Source: Pseudomonas sp. REP124 (GTDB lineage Bacteria; Pseudomonadota; Gammaproteobacteria; Pseudomonadales; Pseudomonadaceae). From it: a stretch of 52,707 nucleotides of DNA. Positions 27,369-35,445 of this stretch are shown piece by piece. A model generated the notes under the pieces. That model did not search any database. It saw only the letters and a list, made by a program, of their open reading frames with translations, and was not told the origin of the DNA. Position 1 is the stretch's first letter. Each line of letters starts with the position of its first letter. The stretch covers positions 1 to 52,707 of the forward strand of contig NZ_JAIQWX010000030.1 in assembly GCF_020164475.1 (NCBI RefSeq). The letters are read 5' to 3'. The translations under genes and the position numbers were made by a program.

Positions 27369-28954
27369 GCCAGACGCCGCTCACTGGGCAACGTTTCGCA
27401 ATGGCGAAAATCCGGGGCACGCTGCAGCGAGCCCCAGAGCGGCGCCACCATCAGCCCGTCCGGCGTGCCCGTCCTTGCCAGGCACAGCCAGTTTGCGTAT
27501 TGGTTGCGGGCATTGAGCGGGTTGACCCCGAACAGCACGTTCCACGCCGCCAGCCCCTGCTCGCCGATTGCGCTTTGCGCCAGCCCGACCTGTTCCAGTT
27601 CATGCCAGGCCGCCGCATGCTGGCCGAAATACGCCAGCACCACGGCATTCAGAATCACCAGCAACGAATTGGCCACAGCACCTTGCTGCAGGGTTCGACG
27701 GGCCATGAGCACCGTCGATTCCGCCCCTTGCGCCAGCGCGATACGCAAACGCAAGACCTGAGCCCGCACGCTGTCGGGGTCATGCTGCAGGCTGCGTTCA
27801 ATGCTTTGCGCCGCCTGCTCATTGCGCCGCCAGTACCAGTGATGCCAGGCGTGAAAGTAATGCGCGTCAGCCTGATCGGCGTTCAGCAGGCAACGTTGGA
27901 ACAGCACCTGGGCCGCCTGCTCGCAGCCACGCAGACTGGTGAGCAAGGCCAGGCGCGTCAGTGCCGACAGATTGCCCGGGTCGCGAGTCAAGGCACTGGA
28001 AATCGCCGATTGCGCCTGCTCCATCGCCCGCCCCTGATAACACAGGCCGATCATCGCCTGTCCCAGCCATGCATCCGCCAGACCGCACCAGGCCGGCGCG
28101 TATCCGGCATCCAGCTTCAGGCACTGGCGAAACTGCACCAAGGCATCACGCAGGCTTTGCGGCGTGTGTTGTTGCAGGCTGCACAGGCCGTTGAGCCAGG
28201 CCACCGCCGCGGGATACGACGCGCAAGCCTCACCGGCCGGACGCAAGCCTGTCATCCGCTGCGCCACCATGGACGTCAGGGCGCCGAGTGCCTCGCTGAG
28301 ATCGCAGGCGTCCAGCGTCTGCCCATGCAGCAGCACGTGGTCGCTGCCGCGGATCAGTTCGATCGACCAGTGTTGATGGTCGCCCTGACGGATACAGCGC
28401 CCGCTCAGGCAATAATCCGCCGCCAGACGCTGCACCTGCGACCGCGCATCCAGAGATGTCGTGTGATCCATCAATCCAGAGGGAATGACCCGCAGCGACT
28501 CGCCGAACGCCGTGCTCAACTGGCGGATGATCACATCCTGCAGATCCAGCGCTGCCGCTTCGTCCGCATGCCGAAACGGCAGGACAGCCAGTGAGGGTGA
28601 TGCGGTGCGCGTCGGGTGCGGTGCATCGAGTTCCACCGCCGGACAGGTGAATCGATAACCTTGGCCATACACCGTCGCAATGAAGTCCTTGTCTTCGCGC
28701 AGCAGTTTGCGCAGTGAGTAAATGCAGCGGGTCAGGGACTCTTCGGCGGCATAGGTTTCAGGCCAGACGTCGTCGAGCAGCTGGTGTTTGCTGATGACCG
28801 TGCCGGATGACTTGAGCAACAGGCGCAGCACACTCGACTCCTTGGGTGGGACGTGCACGCCTTCGCCATCCCGTATCAGCGTTCCATCGCCTTGCAAAAG
28901 CCACTGGCCAAACACGAAAGAATTGACCGGCGTTCGATCGGATGCCCTGTCCAT
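27365..28954 (-). CDS. hilA: HilA-like T3SS transcriptional activator (OmpR-type wHTH plus TPR)
   Basis: A 529-residue regulator (HilA is 553). An OmpR/ToxR-type winged helix occupies about 10-105 ('VHVPPKESSVLRLLLKSSGTVISKHQLLDDVWPETYAAEESLTRCIYSLRK', shown as a region). A long TPR-rich helical part follows ('AWCGLADAWLGQAMIG', 'AHYFHAWHHWYW'). There is no receiver domain, as in HilA. ATG at 28954 is preferred over an upstream in-frame start that would run through the leader hairpin. Followed directly by iagB. In Salmonella HilA activates the inv/spa and prg operons; the same role here is inferred. Confidence 0.92.
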   Translation of the reverse strand: MDRASDRTPVNSFVFGQWLLQGDGTLIRDGEGVHVPPKESSVLRLLLKSSGTVISKHQLLDDVWPETYAAEESLTRCIYSLRKLLREDKDFIATVYGQGYRFTCPAVELDAPHPTRTASPSLAVLPFRHADEAAALDLQDVIIRQLSTAFGESLRVIPSGLMDHTTSLDARSQVQRLAADYCLSGRCIRQGDHQHWSIELIRGSDHVLLHGQTLDACDLSEALGALTSMVAQRMTGLRPAGEACASYPAAVAWLNGLCSLQQHTPQSLRDALVQFRQCLKLDAGYAPAWCGLADAWLGQAMIGLCYQGRAMEQAQSAISSALTRDPGNLSALTRLALLTSLRGCEQAAQVLFQRCLLNADQADAHYFHAWHHWYWRRNEQAAQSIERSLQHDPDSVRAQVLRLRIALAQGAESTVLMARRTLQQGAVANSLLVILNAVVLAYFGQHAAAWHELEQVGLAQSAIGEQGLAAWNVLFGVNPLNARNQYANWLCLARTGTPDGLMVAPLWGSLQRAPDFRHCETLPSERRLA

Positions 28955-28991
28955 ACTCTGAGACTTCTCTATAGAAAGGTACGAAACGCAC

Positions 28992-29015
28992 GGAGCCTGC
29001 ACGGTGGCAGGCTCC
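28992..29015 (-). other. Hairpin in the hilA leader
   Basis: GGAGCCTGC (28992-29000) and GCAGGCTCC (29007-29015) form a perfect 9-base stem with a 6-base loop, about 40 bases upstream of the hilA-like ATG. No T-tract follows, so it is not a simple terminator. It may influence mRNA stability or translation. Confidence 0.5.
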
Positions 29016-29082
29016 AGATGAAAAGCGGCGTGACTATAGGAAGTTGTGTGGGATGTTTCCGTAGGGTCGGTGACTCAGAAGG

Positions 29083-29096
29083 CGTAGGAATCTACG
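29083..29096. promoter_or_regulatory. Dyad upstream of hilA and repeated TAGG motif
   Basis: CGTAG-GAAT-CTACG is a perfect inverted repeat at the end of iacP. Further CGTAGG and CTATAGG copies lie at 29060-29065 and 29034-29040, so TAGG recurs at 29037, 29062 and 29085 (25 and 23 bases apart, close to two helical turns). The array is candidate binding DNA for a hilA regulator. No regulator can be named. Confidence 0.4.
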
Positions 29097-29337
29097 ACAT
29101 GATGTGTGGGCAACTGACTATCGAGGTGCAGATATCTCGCACGGTTTTCCAATGCGCGACTTCGTCTTCGGGCAGTTCGATCGCGAAGAATTCATTCAGG
29201 GCCATGACCAGTTCCACCAGGCTCATGGAGTCGATGTAGAGGTCTTCGATCAGTCGGGAATCTGGTGTGATGTTGCGTCGGGTGGATTTGAAGTAATCCG
29301 ACAATACTCGGATGACTTGATTCTCGATTTCCAGCAT
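29092..29337 (-). CDS. iacP: T3SS-linked acyl carrier protein (IacP-like)
   Basis: An 81-residue acyl carrier protein. The phosphopantetheine attachment serine is S37 in 'EDLYIDSMSLVELVM' (DSM in place of the usual DSL). In Salmonella, iacP lies between sipA and sicP in the SPI-1 sip region and affects effector secretion. Here it lies between the tip protein gene and the hilA-like gene. Whether it still receives a phosphopantetheine arm or acts independently of it cannot be told from sequence; the serine is kept. Two REP pairs separate it from sipD. Confidence 0.92.
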   Translation of the reverse strand: MLEIENQVIRVLSDYFKSTRRNITPDSRLIEDLYIDSMSLVELVMALNEFFAIELPEDEVAHWKTVRDICTSIVSCPHIMS

Positions 29338-29364
29338 TGAATGTTTTCCTTGATTTCACCGGCC

Positions 29365-29468
29365 CCTGTAGGAGCGAGCATGCTCGCGATGGACGCAAGA
29401 ACACCGCGGGGTGTCAGGCAGCCAACGTCATCGTTGACCACCATCGCGAGCGTGCTCGCTCCTACAGG
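29365..29468. repeat. REP inverted pair, first of a tandem duplication
   Basis: Arms 29365-29392 and about 29441-29468. The spacer contains ACACCGCGGGGTGT, itself a perfect palindrome. Nearly identical to the next pair, so the whole approximately 100-base unit has been duplicated. Confidence 0.92.
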
Positions 29469-29490
29469 TTTTGTGTTCACCGCAAATCCA

Positions 29491-29592
29491 CTGTAGGAGC
29501 GAGCATGCTCGCGATGGACTCAAGAACACCGCGGGGTGTCAGACAGCCAGCGTCATCGTTGACCACCATCGCGAGCGTGCTCGCTCCTACAG
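29491..29592. repeat. REP inverted pair, second of a tandem duplication
   Basis: Arms 29491-29517 and 29566-29592. Differs from the 29365-29468 copy at only a few positions over about 100 bases. It ends 12 bases from the sipD stop. Confidence 0.92.
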
Positions 29593-29603
29593 GTAAGGCG
29601 GGG

Positions 29604-30716
29604 TCAGAAATTCAACATGGCTTTGAGCATGTCGGCGTATTGGTTGAGGTGCGAGGACAGGGTTTTGTTGAAGTTGTCGTGGTAGGAATTGGCGTTCGAA
29701 TACTTCTGGGTCAAGGACTGCAGCAGGTTTTTCATGCGTTCTTCCTGGGCGTTGAAGCCGGTTTGCCAGGCCTGGAATTTCGCTGTGTCCCAGGTGATCC
29801 AGAACACATTGGGCGGCAGGCTGTCGCGCATGATCGTCAACGGGCTGAGGTCCATGACCACGCTGTAGGTGCCGTCGGCATTCTGCTTCAGACAACTGGC
29901 AGGCAGGCCCAGGGCCTGGCGCCACTTTTCCGCTTCCTCACGGGTCGCGCCGCCCATGCCGGGGGCCGGGAACAGCACTGACGCGGGATTGGGGTGGGAG
30001 TATTTGTTGATCAGCGCCTGCAGGGCCAGGCGGATTTCGCCGGCGTTTATCTTGACCTCCTTGCCGTCGTTCGCCCCCTGAATCCACTCCTTGAGCTTCG
30101 CGGTGATGTCCTTGTTGAAGTCGGCGAAGAAGTCCGAATACGCGGCGATGATGTGCTCGTAGCCGGCGAGGTAGCCGTTCTTGATCAGGTCGATCAGCTC
30201 CAGCAGTTTTTCAAAGAAGTCGTCGGAGGAACTGATGGCCTGATCGAAGGCTTCGGCGATCTCCGCGGGTGGTGGATGCCGTTCTTTCAGATCGCGCAAG
30301 ATCTGCGTTTGCGCGGCTTCAACGTACTGACGCGACTGTTCGGGCAGGCACTGTTGGCTATGCACCAACACGACACCCGACTTACGCAGTTGCTGTTCCC
30401 ATATTTGCCAGCGCACCCGCCTGGTTTCGACCTGTGAGACAAACTCCTCCACGGCAGAATGCGCCAGGGAGAAATGTTTCCAACCGTCGACCTCCGGCTC
30501 CTGAATCAGTGGTGGAACCTTCGGACAGCACCCGAGCAGCATGTTGAAGGAGCGGTTCAGCGCGTTCATTGAACGATCAATCATCTGCTCGTGAGTGAAC
30601 GCCACACCTTCAACCAGCATCTCGGGAAGCAGTGAAACCTCATCGACCCGATTAACGTCGACTACGGGTTTCTGCAAAGGCGCAATGACCTGCGCAATGC
30701 CAATTGCATTAGCCAT
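29604..30716 (-). CDS. sipD: T3SS needle-tip protein (SipD/IpaD/BipD-like, SctA)
   Basis: A 370-residue hydrophilic protein at the needle tip that senses contact and controls insertion of the pore. The C-terminal half has the family's long coiled-coil helices and 'DMLKAMLNF'-type end; 'QALINKYSHPNPASVLFPAP' and 'LSPLTIMRDSLPPNVFWITWDTAKFQAWQTGFNAQEE' (region about 280-330) are typical of SipD/BipD. Slightly longer than SipD (343). Start codon at 30716 abuts the sipC stop (30717). Confidence 0.92.
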   Translation of the reverse strand: MANAIGIAQVIAPLQKPVVDVNRVDEVSLLPEMLVEGVAFTHEQMIDRSMNALNRSFNMLLGCCPKVPPLIQEPEVDGWKHFSLAHSAVEEFVSQVETRRVRWQIWEQQLRKSGVVLVHSQQCLPEQSRQYVEAAQTQILRDLKERHPPPAEIAEAFDQAISSSDDFFEKLLELIDLIKNGYLAGYEHIIAAYSDFFADFNKDITAKLKEWIQGANDGKEVKINAGEIRLALQALINKYSHPNPASVLFPAPGMGGATREEAEKWRQALGLPASCLKQNADGTYSVVMDLSPLTIMRDSLPPNVFWITWDTAKFQAWQTGFNAQEERMKNLLQSLTQKYSNANSYHDNFNKTLSSHLNQYADMLKAMLNF

Positions 30717-31781
30717 TTACACCTCTCTAATCAGCGCGGCACGCGACTGAAACAGCTGCAAGACCATTTCCATTATTTTCTGCAGCAACGCGGCATCCGC
30801 CGAATCCTTCTGCCCGTATTCATCACTCAGACTCTTCTGCGTGGTCTGCGCGCTTTGCTGCAGCACTTCCTTTTCCCGGGCGGCGTGCTCGGTCATCCGC
30901 ACGATGTTGGACACCACCTGGCTCATGCTCATCGACATGGCATTGAACGCGCGGCCGAGCTCCAGTTTCTTTTCGATGCTCTTGCCGCCCATCTGGCTCA
31001 GCCAATCCGAGTTCTGTCCGACCTTTTGCGCCTTGAGGATCTCCCCTTCAAACCACTTCTGTTCGTCAGGCGTCAGCGAGGTGCCCTTGGGCTTGAAGTC
31101 GACGGTCGTGATGCGACCGAAATCGTCGAAGGTCTTGATCGGGTAAGTGGTTTGCGGATCCCAGTCATCGCGGCCGAGATCTGCCTTGAGATCGCGCTCG
31201 ATGTTGTTCGCATCAACGACATTGCGGCGGTTCTGGCTGATATCCGCGTGCTTGAGCCCTTGCCCTTGGAACGTCTTGACCATGGCGAAACCGGCGATCG
31301 CACCGGAGACCGCCGCGGCGGTGATTGCGCTGTGCAGTGACGCCTTGCCCGACTCGATGATCGCCGCGCCCTGGGCCTTGGCGGCGTCGGCGGCCATGAT
31401 GCCGAAGTGTCCGCGCAACTGGGCGTTGGCCACCCGGGCGATGTTCAGCGCGATGATCGCGGCCACCAGGACGTTGGCGTGTTTCTCCCAGGCGCCGGGA
31501 TCGAACACCAGGTCGTTGCGCACCTCATCGTTGAGCAGCGCGGGAGCGGCCTCCATGTCGACCAGATCCGCTTCAGTGGGCTGGTAGGTGTTGATTGCCT
31601 GAGCAAACTCTGCGGCAGTCGGTGTACGTAATTCGGGCGTGCTCAAAATTTGCTTGTCAGCCATTGCGGAGACCATATCAGGGCGCCGAAATTCATCGGC
31701 TTTCTTCGCCGCGACAACTTCCACTGCCTCCAATTCGATCGGTCTGCGCGCGATCACGCCATAGCCATTAATATCGGTCAT
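30717..31781 (-). CDS. sipC: T3SS minor translocon protein (SipC/IpaC-like, SctB)
   Basis: A 354-residue pore protein. The hydrophobic region is about 100-180 ('VLVAAIIALNIARVA', 'ITAAAVSGAIAGFAM'). The C-terminal region has 'LELGRAFNAMSMSMSQVVSNIVRMTEHAAREKEVLQQSAQTTQKS' (about 285-330), which is the conserved helical segment of SipC/IpaC. Shorter than SipC (409); the shorter region is mostly N-terminal and mid-protein by eye. Encoded between sipB (25 bases upstream) and sipD (adjacent). Confidence 0.92.
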   Translation of the reverse strand: MTDINGYGVIARRPIELEAVEVVAAKKADEFRRPDMVSAMADKQILSTPELRTPTAAEFAQAINTYQPTEADLVDMEAAPALLNDEVRNDLVFDPGAWEKHANVLVAAIIALNIARVANAQLRGHFGIMAADAAKAQGAAIIESGKASLHSAITAAAVSGAIAGFAMVKTFQGQGLKHADISQNRRNVVDANNIERDLKADLGRDDWDPQTTYPIKTFDDFGRITTVDFKPKGTSLTPDEQKWFEGEILKAQKVGQNSDWLSQMGGKSIEKKLELGRAFNAMSMSMSQVVSNIVRMTEHAAREKEVLQQSAQTTQKSLSDEYGQKDSADAALLQKIMEMVLQLFQSRAALIREV

Positions 31782-31805
31782 TTCGAATTCCTTTTATCCA
31801 CGGGA

Positions 31806-33569
31806 TCAAACCTGCCGAGCCATTTGCAGGCTGATGGAATGGCTGCGTTGCAGATCGGCGAAGATCTGCTCAACCTGCCGGGTGCGGTCCTGCATCGCCT
31901 TGCCGTAGTCCTCCACCAACTGGGCCACGTAGCCACTGATTTGCTCGCCAATCAGAGTTCGCTCCCGAACGCCGGCCAGGTGCTCGGCCGCCTGCTCCTG
32001 ATGCGCTCCGCTAAGGATTTGCAGGCCGCCCTGCACCGTGACATTGCTGAACTCGGTAACGGCCTGAGCGATTTCCAGATTGGCGGCCATGCGCGCCAGG
32101 GTCGCCGGATCGGCTCCATGGGTGACGAAGCTGCGCAACTGCGTGAGCAGCAGGGTGAACATGTTGCCGAACGATGAGGCCATCTGCTTGAGCGCCTGCA
32201 TCGCCACCGGCGCCGCCTGCGCGACCATTGCCGCCAGTTTCGAGGACACTGCGCCGATCACCGGCCCGATCACATGCGCCCCGACCACCGCCACGAGGGC
32301 AATGGCGGCCATTGTCGAAGCAATGCCCTGAATCATGCCGACGATCTGCGCGATCTCTTTCGCGGTTTCCTCATCGACGCCCACCGCTATCAGCAATTTC
32401 GTGTAGAGATCGGTGAACAGTTTGATCGCTTCCTGCATCACCGTGGTCAAGGGCTTCATGGCCTCGGCCATGAACGAGGTGCCCGTCGCCTCCTTGACCA
32501 CCGCATCGGAAATCATCACCGCCGCGCCGATCACCCCCACTGCAATCAGCACCGGGTTGGCGGTCAGCACCCCGGCCGCAATGGTCGCCACGGTCAGCAC
32601 CGCGCCGACGATGGCGCCGATGCAGCCCATGGTCTTTTGCAGCGCCTCGGCCTTGCGCACTTCCTCCAGGTATTTTTCCGATTCGGCCTTCATGTGTTCC
32701 TGAAGCCGGGCCTGCAATTCCTGGAACAGTTCCTGGCTGAGCTCTTCCTTGTTCTGCGCGGACTCACCGAGCATTTCGATGATCTTCAGGCGATTGAGCA
32801 AGGCCAGGGCGCTACTGCTCAGGGCCTTCTCATTGGACTGCTTGATAGCGGAACCACCGAGACCGGCCTCCTGCACCTTCACCGACACGGCGGCCAGAAC
32901 CCTGGCGCTGGCATTGGCGGTTTCGATGAGTTTCAGATGGGCATCGGTGGCTTTTTCCAGGGTTTGCGTATGGCCCGCCAGGTCACTCTTGAGCTGATCG
33001 CGCAGGGCCAGTTCGCTGGCGTATTCGGGTGATTGCGGGTCGAGTTGCGCCAGCCGCGCTTCGCAGGCTTGCAACAACGCCAGACTCTGTTTAACGCGCT
33101 CCTGCAATTGATCGAGCTGTTCCTGACTGCTGCCGATGGCGCCTTCGGCTGCCTCCAATGCTTCGATGGCAGCGGCGTAATCGGCGGCCAGCTTTTCATG
33201 GCCCTGCTGTTTCGCGCCGGCCATGCTTTGCAGCATCGCCAGGCGGTTCTTCAGTTTGTTGGTATCCACTTCACCGATCAGCTCGCTGATCATCGCCATC
33301 AGCAGCGTGAACAGGTCGCCGTTGGTTTCCGGCTTGTTGCCGTCAGCGCGAGGAGGCGGCGCATGCAGCATCGGTCTGCCTGCGGCGGCTGCGCTACGTG
33401 GGCCTTCGTAGTTCACCGACATCAGGTCCGCCAGCGCTTGCTGGCCGGCTTTCTGGTAGTCCGCGGTCCTGGCCGCCTCAGTGGCAGCCTTGCCGTATTT
33501 TTCGAAGGCTTGCGAACGGCTCAAAACGTCGTGAAAGACGGGCGGGAAGCTGTTTCTGATTTCACTCAT
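31806..33569 (-). CDS. sipB: T3SS major translocon protein (SipB/IpaB-like, SctE)
   Basis: A 587-residue pore protein (SipB is 593). It has a long N-terminal coiled-coil region (about 90-310), then two hydrophobic blocks: about 345-395 ('GCIGAIVGAVLTVATIAAGVL', 'AVGVIGAAVMISDAVV') and about 430-470 ('IASTMAAIALVAVVGAHVIGPVIG'). ATG at 33569 has AGAGGAA seven bases upstream, embedded in the end of sicA. The much longer open frame upstream overlaps sicA and is not real. SicA would be its chaperone. Confidence 0.94.
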   Translation of the reverse strand: MSEIRNSFPPVFHDVLSRSQAFEKYGKAATEAARTADYQKAGQQALADLMSVNYEGPRSAAAAGRPMLHAPPPRADGNKPETNGDLFTLLMAMISELIGEVDTNKLKNRLAMLQSMAGAKQQGHEKLAADYAAAIEALEAAEGAIGSSQEQLDQLQERVKQSLALLQACEARLAQLDPQSPEYASELALRDQLKSDLAGHTQTLEKATDAHLKLIETANASARVLAAVSVKVQEAGLGGSAIKQSNEKALSSSALALLNRLKIIEMLGESAQNKEELSQELFQELQARLQEHMKAESEKYLEEVRKAEALQKTMGCIGAIVGAVLTVATIAAGVLTANPVLIAVGVIGAAVMISDAVVKEATGTSFMAEAMKPLTTVMQEAIKLFTDLYTKLLIAVGVDEETAKEIAQIVGMIQGIASTMAAIALVAVVGAHVIGPVIGAVSSKLAAMVAQAAPVAMQALKQMASSFGNMFTLLLTQLRSFVTHGADPATLARMAANLEIAQAVTEFSNVTVQGGLQILSGAHQEQAAEHLAGVRERTLIGEQISGYVAQLVEDYGKAMQDRTRQVEQIFADLQRSHSISLQMARQV

Positions 33570-33571
33570 GC

Positions 33572-34069
33572 TTATTCCTCTGATCCTTTTTCCACTGAAG
33601 CCTGCATCTCCATATGGCTCAGGCTCTCGAGATAGACCCGGGCCTGCTCTCGCAGATCGTCCTGGGTGGCGTGCTCCAGCGCGTACTCGAAACACAATCG
33701 GGCCTTGCCGATCCGACCCAGGGCGAGCTGGCACTGCCCGCTGTAGAACATCGGCCGGTAGTCGTTCTTGCCCTGGGCGAAGGCGATCGCGTAGAGGTCG
33801 ATCGCCTTCTGGTGGTTGTGTTTGAGTTGATGCACCGCCGCCAGGCCCATCCAGTACTGGCTGTTGTAGAAGTCGTAGATGCACAGGAAGTGGAAGAACT
33901 TCTCGGCATCGTCCAGCCGTCCCTGCTCGTAGAACTGGTAGGCGAAGGCATACAGGTGGTTCATCTGCTCATCGCTGATACCCCGCACATCCTTCAACGG
34001 CGCCCCGGCCAGAACCGCATCCACGACCTCGAGGGCGACCTGTTCGTTTTGTTGGTTGTTGCGACTCAT
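33572..34069 (-). CDS. sicA: T3SS class II chaperone SicA (SycD/IpgC-like)
   Basis: A 165-residue TPR chaperone, exactly the length of SicA. It shields the pore proteins SipB and SipC in the cytoplasm; in Salmonella it also works as a co-activator of InvF. TPR segments include 'YAFAYQFYEQGRLDDAEKFFHFLCIYDFYNSQYWMGLAAVHQLK' (about 40-85) and 'FYSGQCQLALGRIGKARLCFEYAL'. ATG at 34069 has AGGAG seven bases upstream. First gene of the sicA-sipB-sipC-sipD unit, separated from sctU by two REP pairs. Confidence 0.95.
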   Translation of the reverse strand: MSRNNQQNEQVALEVVDAVLAGAPLKDVRGISDEQMNHLYAFAYQFYEQGRLDDAEKFFHFLCIYDFYNSQYWMGLAAVHQLKHNHQKAIDLYAIAFAQGKNDYRPMFYSGQCQLALGRIGKARLCFEYALEHATQDDLREQARVYLESLSHMEMQASVEKGSEE

Positions 34070-34174
34070 CAGCACACTCCTGAAAGACGTCAGCGTGGCT
34101 GACGGGGGCATTGAGCCAAAGGCGCCCGGTGGCTCGCTGCCAAATTGCGCTCATACCCCCGAATCCCCCCACCC

Positions 34175-34278
34175 CCTGTAGGAGCTAGCTTGCTCGCGAT
34201 GGTCGTCAACGATAACGCTGGCTGTCTGATACCCCGCGGTATCTGTACCTCCATCGCGAGCATGCTCGCTCCTACAGG
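34175..34278. repeat. REP inverted pair
   Basis: Arms 34175-34202 (CCTGTAGGAGCTAGC...) and about 34251-34278. Its spacer carries TACCCCGCGGTAT-type DNA like the next pair. It lies in the 341-base gap between sctU and sicA, which otherwise shows only the sicA ribosome site. Confidence 0.9.
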
Positions 34279-34290
34279 GGGTCGGTGGAA

Positions 34291-34394
34291 CCTGTGGGAG
34301 CGAGCCTGCTCGCGATGGTCGTCAACGATGACGCTGGCTGTCTGATACCCCGCGGTGTCTCTGCCTCCATCGCGAGCGTGCTCGCTCCTACAGG
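34291..34394. repeat. REP inverted pair
   Basis: Arms about 34291-34318 and 34367-34394. The spacer shares most bases with that of 34175-34278, so these are a tandem duplication like the pair at 29365-29592. It ends 16 bases before the sctU stop. Confidence 0.9.
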
Positions 34395-34410
34395 GTTCGT
34401 GTCGGGTCTG

Positions 34411-35445
34411 TCAGGCTTGCTCGACCTGTTCGAGCCAGATGAGCAACCGCAGAACTTCCTCGACTTCCTGCACCTGAAGAAAGCTATAGCGCTGGTGGGT
34501 CTTGAAGATGCGTCGGGCCAGGGCGATGTCGTTGATGACCGGCACACCGACCTGTCTGGCGTAGGCACGAACAGCCAGGGCGCGCTGGTTGGTTTCCATC
34601 AGGGAGATGAACGGCAGTACGGTGATTTCCGGGCGGAAGTACACGCCGATGGCGATGTGGGTCGGGTTGGCGATGATCATTCGCGAGTTGCGCACATCGG
34701 ACTTGACCTGCTCCGACAGCAACTCGCGATGCAGGTCCTGGCGGCGGCGCTTGATGTCCGGGTTGCCGTCCTGCTCCTTGTGTTCGCGCTTGACCGAGTC
34801 CTTGTCCATCATCTGGTCCTTCATGAACAGGAAGTACTCGCTCAGCGCATCGAGCACCACGATCAGCAGCACGCAAAGCAGAAACGCCAGCACCAGCACC
34901 AGCAACAGGCGCCCCCAGATGGCGAACAGATCAGGCGCCTCGGCGAACAGTTGGGCGAACAGCAATTGCCGCTGGGTGATCCAGACAATCCACAGTGCCA
35001 GGGCAAAACTACCCAGGTACAGCAGCGCTTTGACGGTGTCCTTGACGGTGCGCAGGCTGAACAGTTTCTTGAAGCCGTTGATCGGGTTCAGCGCGCCGAA
35101 ATTCAGCTTCAGGGCTTCGCTGGCCAGGGCGAAACCGCTTTGCAGCAGTGCAGGCAACGCGCTGGTCAGGACGCACACCAGCAGCAACGGCAACAGCGCC
35201 TTGAGCCCCACGACCACCAGCATCGCCGAGTACTTCTGCAAGTCAGCATCGAAATCGCTGGCGATGATCCGTCGATAGACCTCCATGACTTCGATCAGCG
35301 AGCTGTTGAACACCATGTAGCTGATGCCGCACAGCGTCAGGCAGGTGATCACCAGATCCTTGGCCTTGAAGGTCTGGCCCTTGCGCGCCGCATCGCGCAG
35401 GCGCTTGGGCGTGGGTTTCTCGGTTTTAGAGGCGCTGGATGACAT
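34411..35445 (-). CDS. sctU: T3SS export-gate switch protein SctU (SpaS-like)
   Basis: A 344-residue inner-membrane protein with four membrane helices (about 30-215) and a cytoplasmic domain. The self-cleavage motif N260-P-T-H263 is intact ('MIIANPTHIAIG'). Cleavage there lets the apparatus switch from rod/needle export to translocators and effectors. Length is close to SpaS (356). Last gene of the invF-sctU chain; its start lies 20 bases inside sctT. Confidence 0.96.
   Translation of the reverse strand: MSSSASKTEKPTPKRLRDAARKGQTFKAKDLVITCLTLCGISYMVFNSSLIEVMEVYRRIIASDFDADLQKYSAMLVVVGLKALLPLLLVCVLTSALPALLQSGFALASEALKLNFGALNPINGFKKLFSLRTVKDTVKALLYLGSFALALWIVWITQRQLLFAQLFAEAPDLFAIWGRLLLVLVLAFLLCVLLIVVLDALSEYFLFMKDQMMDKDSVKREHKEQDGNPDIKRRRQDLHRELLSEQVKSDVRNSRMIIANPTHIAIGVYFRPEITVLPFISLMETNQRALAVRAYARQVGVPVINDIALARRIFKTHQRYSFLQVQEVEEVLRLLIWLEQVEQA

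Noticed and set aside
29365..29592. Possible CRISPR-like array
   Set aside because: Only two units, with internal inverted symmetry and the known REP core. Repeats and spacers do not have CRISPR sizes.
33570..33884. Extended N-terminus of sipB
   Set aside because: The extra 105 codons overlap sicA in another frame. The AGAGGAA site before 33569 and the family length fix the start.
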